Notes under the pieces: generated by a model | Told to the model about the DNA's origin: nothing | The model's input: only the letters and a program-made list of their open reading frames with translations | Databases searched by the model: none | In this document: in pieces, positions 8,767 through 16,899 of the stretch | Numbering within the stretch: position 1 is the stretch's first letter | Layout: every line of letters begins with the position of its first letter | Translations under genes and position numbers: made by a program | Source of the DNA: Iamia sp038233075 | GTDB lineage: Bacteria; Actinomycetota; Acidimicrobiia; Acidimicrobiales; Iamiaceae | DNA: 64,000 nucleotides | Direction: 5' to 3' | Assembly: GCA_038233075.1 (NCBI GenBank) | Contig: JBBSMQ010000008.1 | Location: 1 to 64,000, forward strand

Positions 8767-9903
8767 TCAGCGCTCCTCGGCGGCGCGGTGGTAGAGGGCG
8801 ACGAGGCCGTCGATCGTGTCCTCCCAGCGGCACCGCGCTCGTCGGAGGTGACCGGCTTCGATCAGCTCGACCCGGCGGTCCTCGTCGCTCAGCACGCGTC
8901 CCAGGGCGTCGGCCAGGCCGTCGACATCGCCAACCTCGACCAGCTCGGCCGCATCGCCCACCACCTCGGGGATGGCACCGGCTCGGGTGGTGACCACGGG
9001 GACGCCGGCCGCCATGGCCTCGAGGGGGACGAGGCCGAACCCCTCGTACACCGACGGGTAGGCCACCACCGCCGCCCCCCGCAGCAGCGCCGCTCGCTCG
9101 GCGTCGTCGACCCACCCGGTGCGCACGACCCGATCACCGTGGGTCGCGCCGGCCACGGCCTCCGAAAGAGCATCACCGCCCCAGCCGTCGGGCCCCGCCA
9201 CCACCAGGGCCAGCTCGGGGTCCTCGGCCGCGACCGCGTCGAAGGCCCGCACCAGGCCAGGCAGGTCCTTGCGGGGCTCGACGGTGCCCACGGCCAACAC
9301 GTAGCGCTCGGTTCCGGCCCGGGCTCGACCGCGAGCCGCGTCGCGCCCTGGTCCTTCAGGGCCCAGCTCCGGCGCGCCGTTGGGGACCACCGCCACGCGG
9401 TCGGGTTCGACGCCCAACGTCGCCACCACCTCCTCGCCCACCGACCGGCTGGGGACGTGGACCCAGGCTCCCCCGCCGACGGCGCGGCCGACCAGCGCCG
9501 GGTAGGCGGCGGTGGCGGTGTCGACCAGCTCGGGGTACCTCCACGCAGTGAGGTCGTGCACGGTGACGACGCGGGCGGCCCGGCGCGTGGGTGGGACCAC
9601 GAAGTTCGGGCCGTGGACCACATCGACGGCGCCGGTCCACACCTCGATCGTCGGGTGGTCGCACCGGCGCCACACCTCCCGCAGGGGGCGGGCCGCCATG
9701 GGGCGGGTCACCACGCTGACGCCCGGCGGGACGGCCGCGTCGAGCGCGCCCCGACCCCGCCAGGTGACGGCGAAGGCCCGCGCCGACACCCCGGGCCGGG
9801 TGGCCAGCCCCTCGACCACGGCTGCGGTGAGGGCGGCAACACCCGTCCGGGGCCCGAGCAGGCTGGTCGCATCGACGGCCACGGTGAGCGACGACCCCGG
9901 CAT
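8767..9903 (-). CDS. GT4-type glycosyltransferase
   Basis: 378-residue GT-B fold glycosyltransferase, probably adding a hexose from a nucleotide sugar to a surface glycan or glycolipid. N-terminal Rossmann part: VAVDATSLLGPRTGVAAL; C-terminal donor-binding part: AVGTVEPRKDLPGLVRAF and YPSVYEGFGLVPLEAMAAGVP, the EX7E-containing signature of family GT4. I chose the ATG at 9903 rather than the longer frame because TAGGGT (9912-9917) lies 8 nt upstream and the fold starts right there. Transcribed divergently from the PGRP amidase gene. Acceptor and donor unknown. Confidence 0.85.
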   Translation of the reverse strand: MPGSSLTVAVDATSLLGPRTGVAALTAAVVEGLATRPGVSARAFAVTWRGRGALDAAVPPGVSVVTRPMAARPLREVWRRCDHPTIEVWTGAVDVVHGPNFVVPPTRRAARVVTVHDLTAWRYPELVDTATAAYPALVGRAVGGGAWVHVPSRSVGEEVVATLGVEPDRVAVVPNGAPELGPEGPGRDAARGRARAGTERYVLAVGTVEPRKDLPGLVRAFDAVAAEDPELALVVAGPDGWGGDALSEAVAGATHGDRVVRTGWVDDAERAALLRGAAVVAYPSVYEGFGLVPLEAMAAGVPVVTTRAGAIPEVVGDAAELVEVGDVDGLADALGRVLSDEDRRVELIEAGHLRRARCRWEDTIDGLVALYHRAAEER

Positions 9904-10016
9904 CGCCGACCACCCTACGACGATCACCTGCGCCGACCAGGGCCCGCAGCCCCGGTGACGGTCGCGACGGGGCCACCAAACCTCACACTCGTCGTCCCGG
10001 CGCCGACGGGGGCCAG

Positions 10017-12017
10017 GTGACTGCGCCCTCCTCGCCCCTCCCGTCGCCATCCGCGCCCCCGCGCCGACGCCGGGTGGCCACGGTGGTTGCCGCCACCACC
10101 ATGCTCCTCGGCAGCCTCGCCGCCGCCGCTCCTGTGGCCGGTCAGGATGCGGGCACCGCCGCCTCCGAGGTCCCGACGATGCCGGGGCGAGGGACGATGG
10201 ACACCGACGAGGTCACGCTGTCGGGCCCCGATGCGCCCCCGCCCGGGCCGTCGGGACGATCGGGCCCCGGAGCGGGTGCGGAGCCCCCCGCGCCCGGGGC
10301 CACCGGGTGGACCCAGGTCATCGACCTCCTCCCCGGCACCGAGATGGTGGCCCTCTCCTGGGACGGGACGACCAGTGGCCCCTCGGGCCCCGCGAGCGGC
10401 CGGATGTCACTGCGCTCCCGCTCCGACGACGGAGCGTGGGGCGAGTGGAGCCCGCTGGCGCCCGACGAGGCCGACCACGGCGGCGACGCCGGAGTCGGTC
10501 GAGTGGGAAGCGACATCGTCTGGCTCGGGTCCGACGGGGCCGCCCAGATCGAGGTCCGGATAGATGCCGGTCCGCTCGTCGACCTCGAGCTGCTGCGGAT
10601 GCGCTACCACGAGGCCGAGCCGGTCCCGGCGGTGAGTGCCGCCCGACCCACGGGTCGGGCCAGTGGCCGCGCCCCCCAACCCACCATCCGCCCCCGCAGC
10701 GCGTGGGCCACCCGGGGCTGGGCCTCGGGCCAACGCGGGTGCGGGTCGGCCCCGTCGGTCGCCTCCCGTCTGGGTCACGCCGTCGTGCACCACAGCGCCG
10801 GCAGCAACTCCTACACCCAGGCCCAGGTGCCCGGCCTCCTCGACGGCATCCGCCAGTACCATCAGTCGTCGCTCGGCTGGTGCGACTTCGCGTACAACTT
10901 CGCCGTCGACAAGTTCGGCGGCATCTGGCAGGGGCGGGACGGCGACGTGGCCCAGCCGGTGATCAGCGGCGCCACCAAGGGGTTCAACACCGGCAGCGCC
11001 TCGGTCGTCCTCCTGGGCCAGTTCGAGCCGGGGGCCTCGCCCGCCTCGGCCGCGGCCGGGGCGACCATGCTCGACTCGACCGCTCGCCTCCTGGCCTGGA
11101 AGCTCGGCCTGCACGGTCTCGACCCCGACGGGACGACGACGGTCACGAGCTACGGGAGCACCCGCTACTCCTCGGGCACCCGGGTCGCCCTACCGGTCAT
11201 CAACCCCCACCGGGCCACCTCCACCACCTCCTGCCCGGGGGGCAACGTGGCGGCCGAGCTGGCGTCGCTCCGGGCCGAGACGGCCGACTACATGTCCACC
11301 GGCGGGGGTGGCGACAGCGGAGACGACGGCGACGAGCGGAACGACGACGTCCCCGCCGACTGGACCCCGTTCGACTCGCCCGAGGCTCTGGTGTACCGCC
11401 AGTACGTCGACTTCCTCCGCAACCCGGGCACCTACGAGGGCCGCCTGTGGTGGCACCAGAGCCTGCGGGAGGGCACCACCAACCGCAACGCCCTGGTGGT
11501 CAGCCTGCTCTCCTCGGGTCGGCTGCAGGACCGCTCCGCGTCCAGCGTGCGGCTCTACCTCGCCTACTTCGGCCGGACCCCGGATCACGCCGGGCTTCGC
11601 TTCTGGTGGGGGGAGATGGACCGGGGCAAGGGCATCCGCGATGTGTCGACGTCCTTCGCCCGCTCCCCCGAGTTCACCGCCCGCTACGGATCGCTCAGCG
11701 ACCGCGACTTCGTCGACCTCGTCTACCGCAACGTCCTGGGCCGAGCTCCCGACCGTGCCGGCTACGACTACTGGACCGCTCGCCTGCAGGCGAGGCGGGA
11801 GAGCCGGGGCGGGCTGGTGGTGCTGTTCTCCGAGTCGGCCGAGTACCGGATCCAGCGGCGCGACGTGGTCGACGTCGTCGTCGCCCACGAGGCCATGCTC
11901 CAGCGGGGCATCAGCACCTCGTCGGCGCTGCGGTGGGCGGCGCGGGTGGCCGATGATCGCGGTGCGCTCGTCTCGAACCTCTTCTCCTCCGCCGAGTACG
12001 CCGACCGCTTCCGCTGA
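10017..12017 (+). CDS. Secreted PGRP-type amidase with three DUF4214 repeats
   Basis: 666-residue exported protein. A signal peptide (RRRR then a hydrophobic run to about residue 43, AAPVAGQ) is followed by a Pro/Gly-rich linker, an N-terminal beta domain, and a PGRP/amidase_2 domain (about 224-425). That domain has VVHHSAGSN, FAYNFAVDKFGGIWQGR and a late TSCPGG; the His, Tyr and Cys zinc-site positions look intact, so N-acetylmuramoyl-L-alanine amidase activity on peptidoglycan is likely. After an acidic linker come three DUF4214 repeats (YRQYVDFLRNPGTYEGRLWW, YLAYFGRTPDHAGLRFWW, YRNVLGRAPDRAGYDYW). DUF4214 repeats are associated with cell-surface glycoproteins; their ligand is unknown. GTG start. 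Confidence 0.85.
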   Translation: MTAPSSPLPSPSAPPRRRRVATVVAATTMLLGSLAAAAPVAGQDAGTAASEVPTMPGRGTMDTDEVTLSGPDAPPPGPSGRSGPGAGAEPPAPGATGWTQVIDLLPGTEMVALSWDGTTSGPSGPASGRMSLRSRSDDGAWGEWSPLAPDEADHGGDAGVGRVGSDIVWLGSDGAAQIEVRIDAGPLVDLELLRMRYHEAEPVPAVSAARPTGRASGRAPQPTIRPRSAWATRGWASGQRGCGSAPSVASRLGHAVVHHSAGSNSYTQAQVPGLLDGIRQYHQSSLGWCDFAYNFAVDKFGGIWQGRDGDVAQPVISGATKGFNTGSASVVLLGQFEPGASPASAAAGATMLDSTARLLAWKLGLHGLDPDGTTTVTSYGSTRYSSGTRVALPVINPHRATSTTSCPGGNVAAELASLRAETADYMSTGGGGDSGDDGDERNDDVPADWTPFDSPEALVYRQYVDFLRNPGTYEGRLWWHQSLREGTTNRNALVVSLLSSGRLQDRSASSVRLYLAYFGRTPDHAGLRFWWGEMDRGKGIRDVSTSFARSPEFTARYGSLSDRDFVDLVYRNVLGRAPDRAGYDYWTARLQARRESRGGLVVLFSESAEYRIQRRDVVDVVVAHEAMLQRGISTSSALRWAARVADDRGALVSNLFSSAEYADRFR

Positions 12018-12040
12018 TCTCGTCCCCGCGGATCGCGGTC

Positions 12041-12334
12041 CTAGCGCTTCTCCTCCCGGGGCGGTCGCTCGATCTCCTGGGCCTCGAGCTCGGCCCGGAG
12101 GAGCTCGATCTCGGCCTGCAGCTCGGCCCGGGTCCGGTCCAGGTCGTCGCGCAGCGCCTCGACCTGGGTGGCAGTGGCCGCCGCGGCCCGGTCGCCCACC
12201 CGGTCCAGGGCCCGGCCCGCCACCCGACGGACGGTGGCCCGGGTTCGGCCGATCGTCCCGACCGGCGGGCCGTCGTCGGGGGGAGGGGGCGCGCCGAGAC
12301 GGACGGCGCTGGCGAGGCGGATGGCGGGGTGCAT
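12041..12334 (-). CDS. Small coiled-coil protein
   Basis: 97 residues, not recognised. The N-terminus has an amphipathic stretch (AIRLASAVRLG), then a Pro/Asp loop, and residues about 50-90 form a heptad-like Glu/Arg/Leu coiled coil (VEALRDDLDRTRAELQAE...) ending in a charged tail. It starts 2 nt after the stop of the GT-like gene and is probably the last gene of that operon. No membrane segment seen. It may be a structural or partner protein of the glycosyltransferases; this is a guess from context only. Confidence 0.6.
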   Translation of the reverse strand: MHPAIRLASAVRLGAPPPPDDGPPVGTIGRTRATVRRVAGRALDRVGDRAAAATATQVEALRDDLDRTRAELQAEIELLRAELEAQEIERPPREEKR

Positions 12335-12336
12335 GC

Positions 12337-13158
12337 TCACGGGCTCCGAGGCTCGGCGGACGGGGCGAAGAGGGCGAGGGCATCGGCGACCCGGGCCCGC
12401 GCGGGCGCGCCGGCTGCCGTGCCCAGGTCGGCCAGGGCGGCATCGACCCGGTCGACCGGGCCGGTTGCGGGGTCGAGGCCCCACCGGCGCAGGATTGTGG
12501 CGGCAGTGACCTCGGGGTCGAGCCGGGCCATGGCCAGGGCCCGCGCGTGGCGCGACAGGCGGGCGGCTCGTACCTCGTCGGCCGCCAGGGCCACGGCGTC
12601 GGACCGGTCTCCCACCACCAGGTCCCGGTCGGGCCGGGCCCCGACCGCGGCCGCGGAGCCGGCATCGGTCACCGTCGGGCACCCCAGGGCCAGAGCCTGG
12701 GGGAGGTCACGCCGGTCGACCACCGCGGCGGCGGCCACGGCCAGGGCGGTGGGCACGTCGACGGGGTGGAGGGCGAGGGTGTCGACGACCAGGTCCGGGG
12801 CCAGACCCAGCCGGGCCCGCCACCGACGCCGGACGTGAGGGGCCAGCGGCGGCAGGGTGGCGGTGGCCACGGCATCGGGTCCGGGCCGCACCAGCGGATC
12901 CCCCAGCATCCGGCCCTCGGCGTCGCGCACCTCCACTCCGTCGCCGACCACGACGGCCCGTGGGCATCCCACCCGGCCGGTGACGGCATCGGGGTGGGTC
13001 AGCACCAGGGCATCGGGCGCCCGGACCTGGCTGCTGGAGGCGGCGATGGTCACCCGGCGGGCGAGCGCGGCGACCAAGGGCCGAGCGGCAGCCGTCGTGC
13101 CCGATGTCGCGACCAGGCCGACCACCGGCCGACCCTCGACCGCCGCGGCGACGCTCAC
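12337..13158 (-). CDS. Orphan glycosyltransferase-like protein
   Basis: 273 residues. The N-terminus (RPVVGLVATSGTTAAARPLVAAL) looks like a nucleotide-binding Rossmann opening, and later parts (LVVDTLALHPVDVPTALAVAAAAVVDRRDLPQALALG, cut here at the recognisable turns) resemble the C-terminal half of a GT-B enzyme, but the EX7E motif is not visible. Possibly a degenerate or regulatory glycosyltransferase. The GTG start was chosen because its GTGA overlaps the stop of the upstream GT4 gene by 4 nt, which implies translational coupling. Function not assigned. Confidence 0.55.
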   Translation of the reverse strand: MSVAAAVEGRPVVGLVATSGTTAAARPLVAALARRVTIAASSSQVRAPDALVLTHPDAVTGRVGCPRAVVVGDGVEVRDAEGRMLGDPLVRPGPDAVATATLPPLAPHVRRRWRARLGLAPDLVVDTLALHPVDVPTALAVAAAAVVDRRDLPQALALGCPTVTDAGSAAAVGARPDRDLVVGDRSDAVALAADEVRAARLSRHARALAMARLDPEVTAATILRRWGLDPATGPVDRVDAALADLGTAAGAPARARVADALALFAPSAEPRSP

Positions 13159-14174
13159 CCGACTGCGCCCAGGAGCCGCTCGACCACCGCAGGCCAACCC
13201 AGAGCCGCGGCCCGGGCCCGGCCGGCCTCGCCCATCCGGGCGGCCAGGTCCCGGTCGGCGGCCAGGCGATCGACGGCCGCCCCCAGGGCCTCGGGACTGC
13301 CGTCCGTCACCAGCCCCGTCTCCCCGTCGACCACCCACTCCAGCACCCCGCCGGCGTCGGTGGTGGTGATGACGGGGCGGCCGGCGAGGAAGGCCTGAAG
13401 GGTGACGTAGCCGTAGTCCTCGTCGTAGGGCGCGTAGAGGACGGCAAGGGCCCGACCCAGCAGGGCGGGCAGCTCGTCGTCGGGGACGAAGCCGGGGAGG
13501 TCGAGGCGGTGGTCGAGGCCGGCGGCGCGGCGCCGGGCGGCCAGCTCGTCGGCCTGGCTGCCCCGTCCGGCGAGGACACCGTGCAGTCCGGAGGTGGAGC
13601 CGGCCAGGGCATCGATCAGCAGGCCGGGGCGCTTGTTGGCCTCCAGGCGGGTCACGCTGACGATCTCCTCACCGAGGGGGGTGAGGCCCAGGCGCTCGGC
13701 CAGTGGCGGCGGGTGGGGCAGCGGCTCGCTGTCGAGGCCGCAGAAGCGGGCCATGCGGTCCGACACCACGCCGGAGATGGTGAACCGGGCCACCGCCTCG
13801 CCCAGGGCCCGGGTGTCCCACTCGGTGAGCTGGCGCTGGACCTCGAGGCTGGTGTCGTCGAGGCCGATGTCGCTCCACGGCTGGTCGATGCCGTCGTAGG
13901 CGGCCCGGTGCTGGTGGGCCAGCCACACCACCTTGCGCGGGTGGCGGGCGTAGTAGGCCGGGAAGTTGACGGGGATCACCAGGTCGGCCTCGAGCGGCAC
14001 CGACCGCCAGGCCAGCGGGGCATCGAGCAGACGGTCGCGATCCCACGCCGCCGGCAGGCGGACGGCCTCGGCGCGGTGACCAGCCTGGCCCAGGGCGGTG
14101 ACCAGTCCCTCGACCAGCTGTTCGAGCCCGCCTCGCATGTGGGGCACCTGGGTGGCGCAGACCAGGACGTCCAC
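13155..14174 (-). CDS. GT4-type glycosyltransferase
   Basis: 339-residue GT-B glycosyltransferase. Visible: DVLVCATQVPHMRGGLEQLV at the N-terminus, IVSVTRLEANKRPGLLIDAL (donor domain start) and YAPYDEDYGYVTLQAFLAGRP, the GT4 EX7E region in which the first Glu is in the EDYGY segment. Likely cytoplasmic, building a surface glycan. First gene of a three-gene minus-strand unit with the orphan GT-like and coiled-coil genes; divergent from the next GT. GTG start with CAGACT 7 nt upstream. Confidence 0.87.
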   Translation of the reverse strand: MDVLVCATQVPHMRGGLEQLVEGLVTALGQAGHRAEAVRLPAAWDRDRLLDAPLAWRSVPLEADLVIPVNFPAYYARHPRKVVWLAHQHRAAYDGIDQPWSDIGLDDTSLEVQRQLTEWDTRALGEAVARFTISGVVSDRMARFCGLDSEPLPHPPPLAERLGLTPLGEEIVSVTRLEANKRPGLLIDALAGSTSGLHGVLAGRGSQADELAARRRAAGLDHRLDLPGFVPDDELPALLGRALAVLYAPYDEDYGYVTLQAFLAGRPVITTTDAGGVLEWVVDGETGLVTDGSPEALGAAVDRLAADRDLAARMGEAGRARAAALGWPAVVERLLGAVG

Positions 14175-14281
14175 GGCGCCGAGTCTGGCAGGTCCCGGCC
14201 GGAGGACGGGCCGGCGACGGGGTCGACCGGGTCGCTCCGTGCACCGGGTCCGAGGCCCCCACCCCCTAGGGTTCCCAGGTC

Positions 14282-15487
14282 GTGGACGCCCGCCGCATCG
14301 CCTTCGTGCCCCCCCGGTACGGGCCCGAGGTGGTGGGTGGGGCCGAGGCGGTGGTGCGCCAGGTTGCCCACGGCCTGGCCGACCGCGGCTGGGAGGTCGA
14401 GGTGCTCACCACCTGTGCCCGCGACCACTACACCTGGGCCAACGTCGAGTCGGCGGGAGCCTCGCGGGACCGCACCGCCGGCGGGGCCGAGGTGCGGGTC
14501 CGCCGCTTCCCCATGGTGCGCGACACCGACGGTGCCGTCCGGGGCCGCATCGAGGTCGCGCTCGCCGCCGGCGACATGCCCCCGCTGACCGAGCAAGAGT
14601 CCTGGATGAACGACGGCCCCCGCTCCCCGGAGCTGTTCCACCACATCCTGGACGAGGCCGACGGGTTCCGTGCCGTCGTGGTCTCCCCCTACCTGTTCTG
14701 GACCACCTTCGCCGTCGGGGCCATCGCCCCCGAGCGCACCCTGCTGCGCCCCTGCCTCCACGATGAGCCCTACGCCCGTATGGAGCTGTTCGAGCCCCTG
14801 CTCACCGGCTCGGCCGGGGTCTGGCTGCAGACCCCGCCGGAGCTCGACCTCTACTCGAGGGTGAGCACGCCGCCGGCCCAGACCGCCGTCGTGGGCGAGG
14901 GCGTGGGCGTCCCCGATGGCTACGACCCCGAGGGCTTCCGTCGTCGCCACGGCCTGGGCGACGGTCCCTTCGTGCTCTACGGGGGACGCCGGGAGGGGGC
15001 CAAGGGCTGGGAGGGCCTGCTCGACGCCTTCGCCGACGCGGTCCGCAAGGAGGATCTCGACCTCACCCTCGTCACCTTCGGCGTGGGCGAGGTGCACCCG
15101 CCCCCGGATCTGCCGGACCGGGTGCTCGACCTGGGCCTGGTCGACGATCGCACACGCGACGACGGCATGGCGGCGGCCACGGCCTACCTCCAGCCCTCGG
15201 CTCTGGAGAGCTTCTCCCGGACGGTGATGGAGGCGTGGCTGGCGGGCACGCCCGTCATCGCCAACGGCGCCGGCGAGGTGGTGCGCTGGCACATCGAGCG
15301 CTCCTGTGCGGGGCTGACCTACGACGACGACGCCGAGCTCGAGCAGGCTCTGCGCTTCGTGGCCGAGGCCCCCGAGGCCGCGGCCGCCCTGGCGGCACCG
15401 GGGCGGGACTACGTGCTCGACTCCTACACCTGGCCGGCCACCCTGGATCGCATGGAGGCCACCCTCGACGAGTGGTTCCCACGGTGA
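14282..15487 (+). CDS. GT4-type glycosyltransferase
   Basis: 401 residues. N-terminal acceptor domain begins IAFVPPRYGPEVVGGAEAVV, with the G-G-A-E motif typical of GT4 enzymes; the donor domain has LYGGRREGAKGWEGLLDAF and LQPSALESFSRTVMEAWLAG (E-S-F-S then E eight residues on, the EX7E pair). First gene of a plus-strand run of four (14282-19294). GTG start; TAGGGT (14267-14272) lies 9 nt upstream. Its stop overlaps the next gene as GTGA. Sugar specificity cannot be told. Confidence 0.86.
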   Translation: MDARRIAFVPPRYGPEVVGGAEAVVRQVAHGLADRGWEVEVLTTCARDHYTWANVESAGASRDRTAGGAEVRVRRFPMVRDTDGAVRGRIEVALAAGDMPPLTEQESWMNDGPRSPELFHHILDEADGFRAVVVSPYLFWTTFAVGAIAPERTLLRPCLHDEPYARMELFEPLLTGSAGVWLQTPPELDLYSRVSTPPAQTAVVGEGVGVPDGYDPEGFRRRHGLGDGPFVLYGGRREGAKGWEGLLDAFADAVRKEDLDLTLVTFGVGEVHPPPDLPDRVLDLGLVDDRTRDDGMAAATAYLQPSALESFSRTVMEAWLAGTPVIANGAGEVVRWHIERSCAGLTYDDDAELEQALRFVAEAPEAAAALAAPGRDYVLDSYTWPATLDRMEATLDEWFPR

Positions 15488-16899
15488 GCGGGTCCGCCGG
15501 CGCCGGGCGCAGGCGCGTGCTGGTGGTGTCGCCGTACCCCCCGGTCCGCGACGGCATCGGGGCCTACGCCCTCCAACAGGTGCGCAGTCTGCGCCGCCAG
15601 GGTCACGACGTCGAGGTGCTGTCCCCCTCCCCCTCGGCCGCGCACCACCACGCCGACCTGCGGGGACCGGCCGGGGCCGTCGCCCTGGCCCGCATCGGCG
15701 CCCGCTTCGACCGGGTGATCCTGCACCTGCACCCCGACGTCATCTACCGTCTCCCGCCCACGGCCGGGGCCCGCCTGGGCACCGGCCTGGCCTACGGCGC
15801 CGCCTTCCGCCGCCTCGCCCACGTCGAGCTCCGGGTCCACGAGATCGACCACCGCTGGGCCGACCGGTCGGACCCGACGGCCCGGGCCACCTCCTTCATG
15901 CTGAAGGGGGCCGACCTGCTGACCGTCCACTCCTCCGAGCAGCGTGACCACCTGGTCGAGGGCTTCGGTGTCCCCGCGGCCCGGGTCCGCCTGATCGACC
16001 ACGGCGCCGACTTCGCGCCCCGCACCACCGCGGATCGGTCCCGAGCCCGATCCAGCCTCGGCCTCCCCGCGGAGGATCACATCTTCCTCTGCATCGGGTT
16101 CGTGCAGCCTCACAAGGGCTTCGACCGCGCCGCTCGGGCCTTCTCGGGCCTCGGTGGCCGGGGTGCCCGGCTCGACATCGTGGGCTCGGCCCGCGTCGCC
16201 GACCAGGCTACCCGTGACCACGTGGCCGAGCTGCGGGCCATCGCCGCCCGGGAACCCGACGTCCACCTGCACCTCGGCTTCGTCAGCGACGAGATGTTCG
16301 ATCGCTGGATCGTCGCGTCGGACACGGTGGTCCTGCCCTACCGCCACATCTGGTCGTCGAGCGTCGCCGAGCGGGCGGCGATCTTCGGGCGTCCCGTCCT
16401 CGCCACCCGCGTCGGCGGTCTGGCCCACCAGGTCGAACGCCTGGCCGGGGCGGTACTGGTCGACGACAACGCCGGGCTGGGACGAGCCCTGGCCGCCGCT
16501 CTGGGCGCAACACCCAGCGACACGCCCCCCGCGAGCTGGCCGGTGGCCACCGATGGAGGCGTGCAGGCCGCAGTGCAGGCCGAGGTGCGCGCCCGTGCTG
16601 CCGCCGCCCGGGGCGGCCTCCCCGCGCCGGGGACGACCGGTGGGGGGTCGGCTCCGTCCCCCTCGGCCCCGGTGCGGCGCCTCGCACCTCTCCGACCCCC
16701 GGCCCCGGTGTCGGCCCGGCCCGGGGTCAGCGCGATCAAGCGGCTCATCCACCGCCTCCTCGCCTGGGAGCTGACGCCCATCAGCGACCAGGTCAACAGC
16801 CTGCAACGGGCCACCGCCGAGGCCCTCGACCGCACCGCCCCGACCACCGACGAGCCCCTGTCGATCCCCGATTCGGACGACGCTGATGGCCACCACTGA
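15484..16899 (+). CDS. GT4-type glycosyltransferase with C-terminal extension
   Basis: 471 residues. GT-B core (VLVVSPYPPVRDGIGAYALQ; FLCIGFVQPHKGFDRAARAF; a donor-loop region around YRHIWSSSVAERAAIFGRP) occupies about residues 1-340. The last 130 residues are a Pro/Ala-rich linker and a short amphipathic helix (IKRLIHRLLAWELTPIS) that could touch the membrane or a partner. The GTG start overlaps the previous stop (GTGA), although the open frame extends further upstream inside the previous gene. It overlaps the next gene by 14 nt, so the three are one translationally coupled unit. Confidence 0.82.
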   Translation: MSGSAGAGRRRVLVVSPYPPVRDGIGAYALQQVRSLRRQGHDVEVLSPSPSAAHHHADLRGPAGAVALARIGARFDRVILHLHPDVIYRLPPTAGARLGTGLAYGAAFRRLAHVELRVHEIDHRWADRSDPTARATSFMLKGADLLTVHSSEQRDHLVEGFGVPAARVRLIDHGADFAPRTTADRSRARSSLGLPAEDHIFLCIGFVQPHKGFDRAARAFSGLGGRGARLDIVGSARVADQATRDHVAELRAIAAREPDVHLHLGFVSDEMFDRWIVASDTVVLPYRHIWSSSVAERAAIFGRPVLATRVGGLAHQVERLAGAVLVDDNAGLGRALAAALGATPSDTPPASWPVATDGGVQAAVQAEVRARAAAARGGLPAPGTTGGGSAPSPSAPVRRLAPLRPPAPVSARPGVSAIKRLIHRLLAWELTPISDQVNSLQRATAEALDRTAPTTDEPLSIPDSDDADGHH

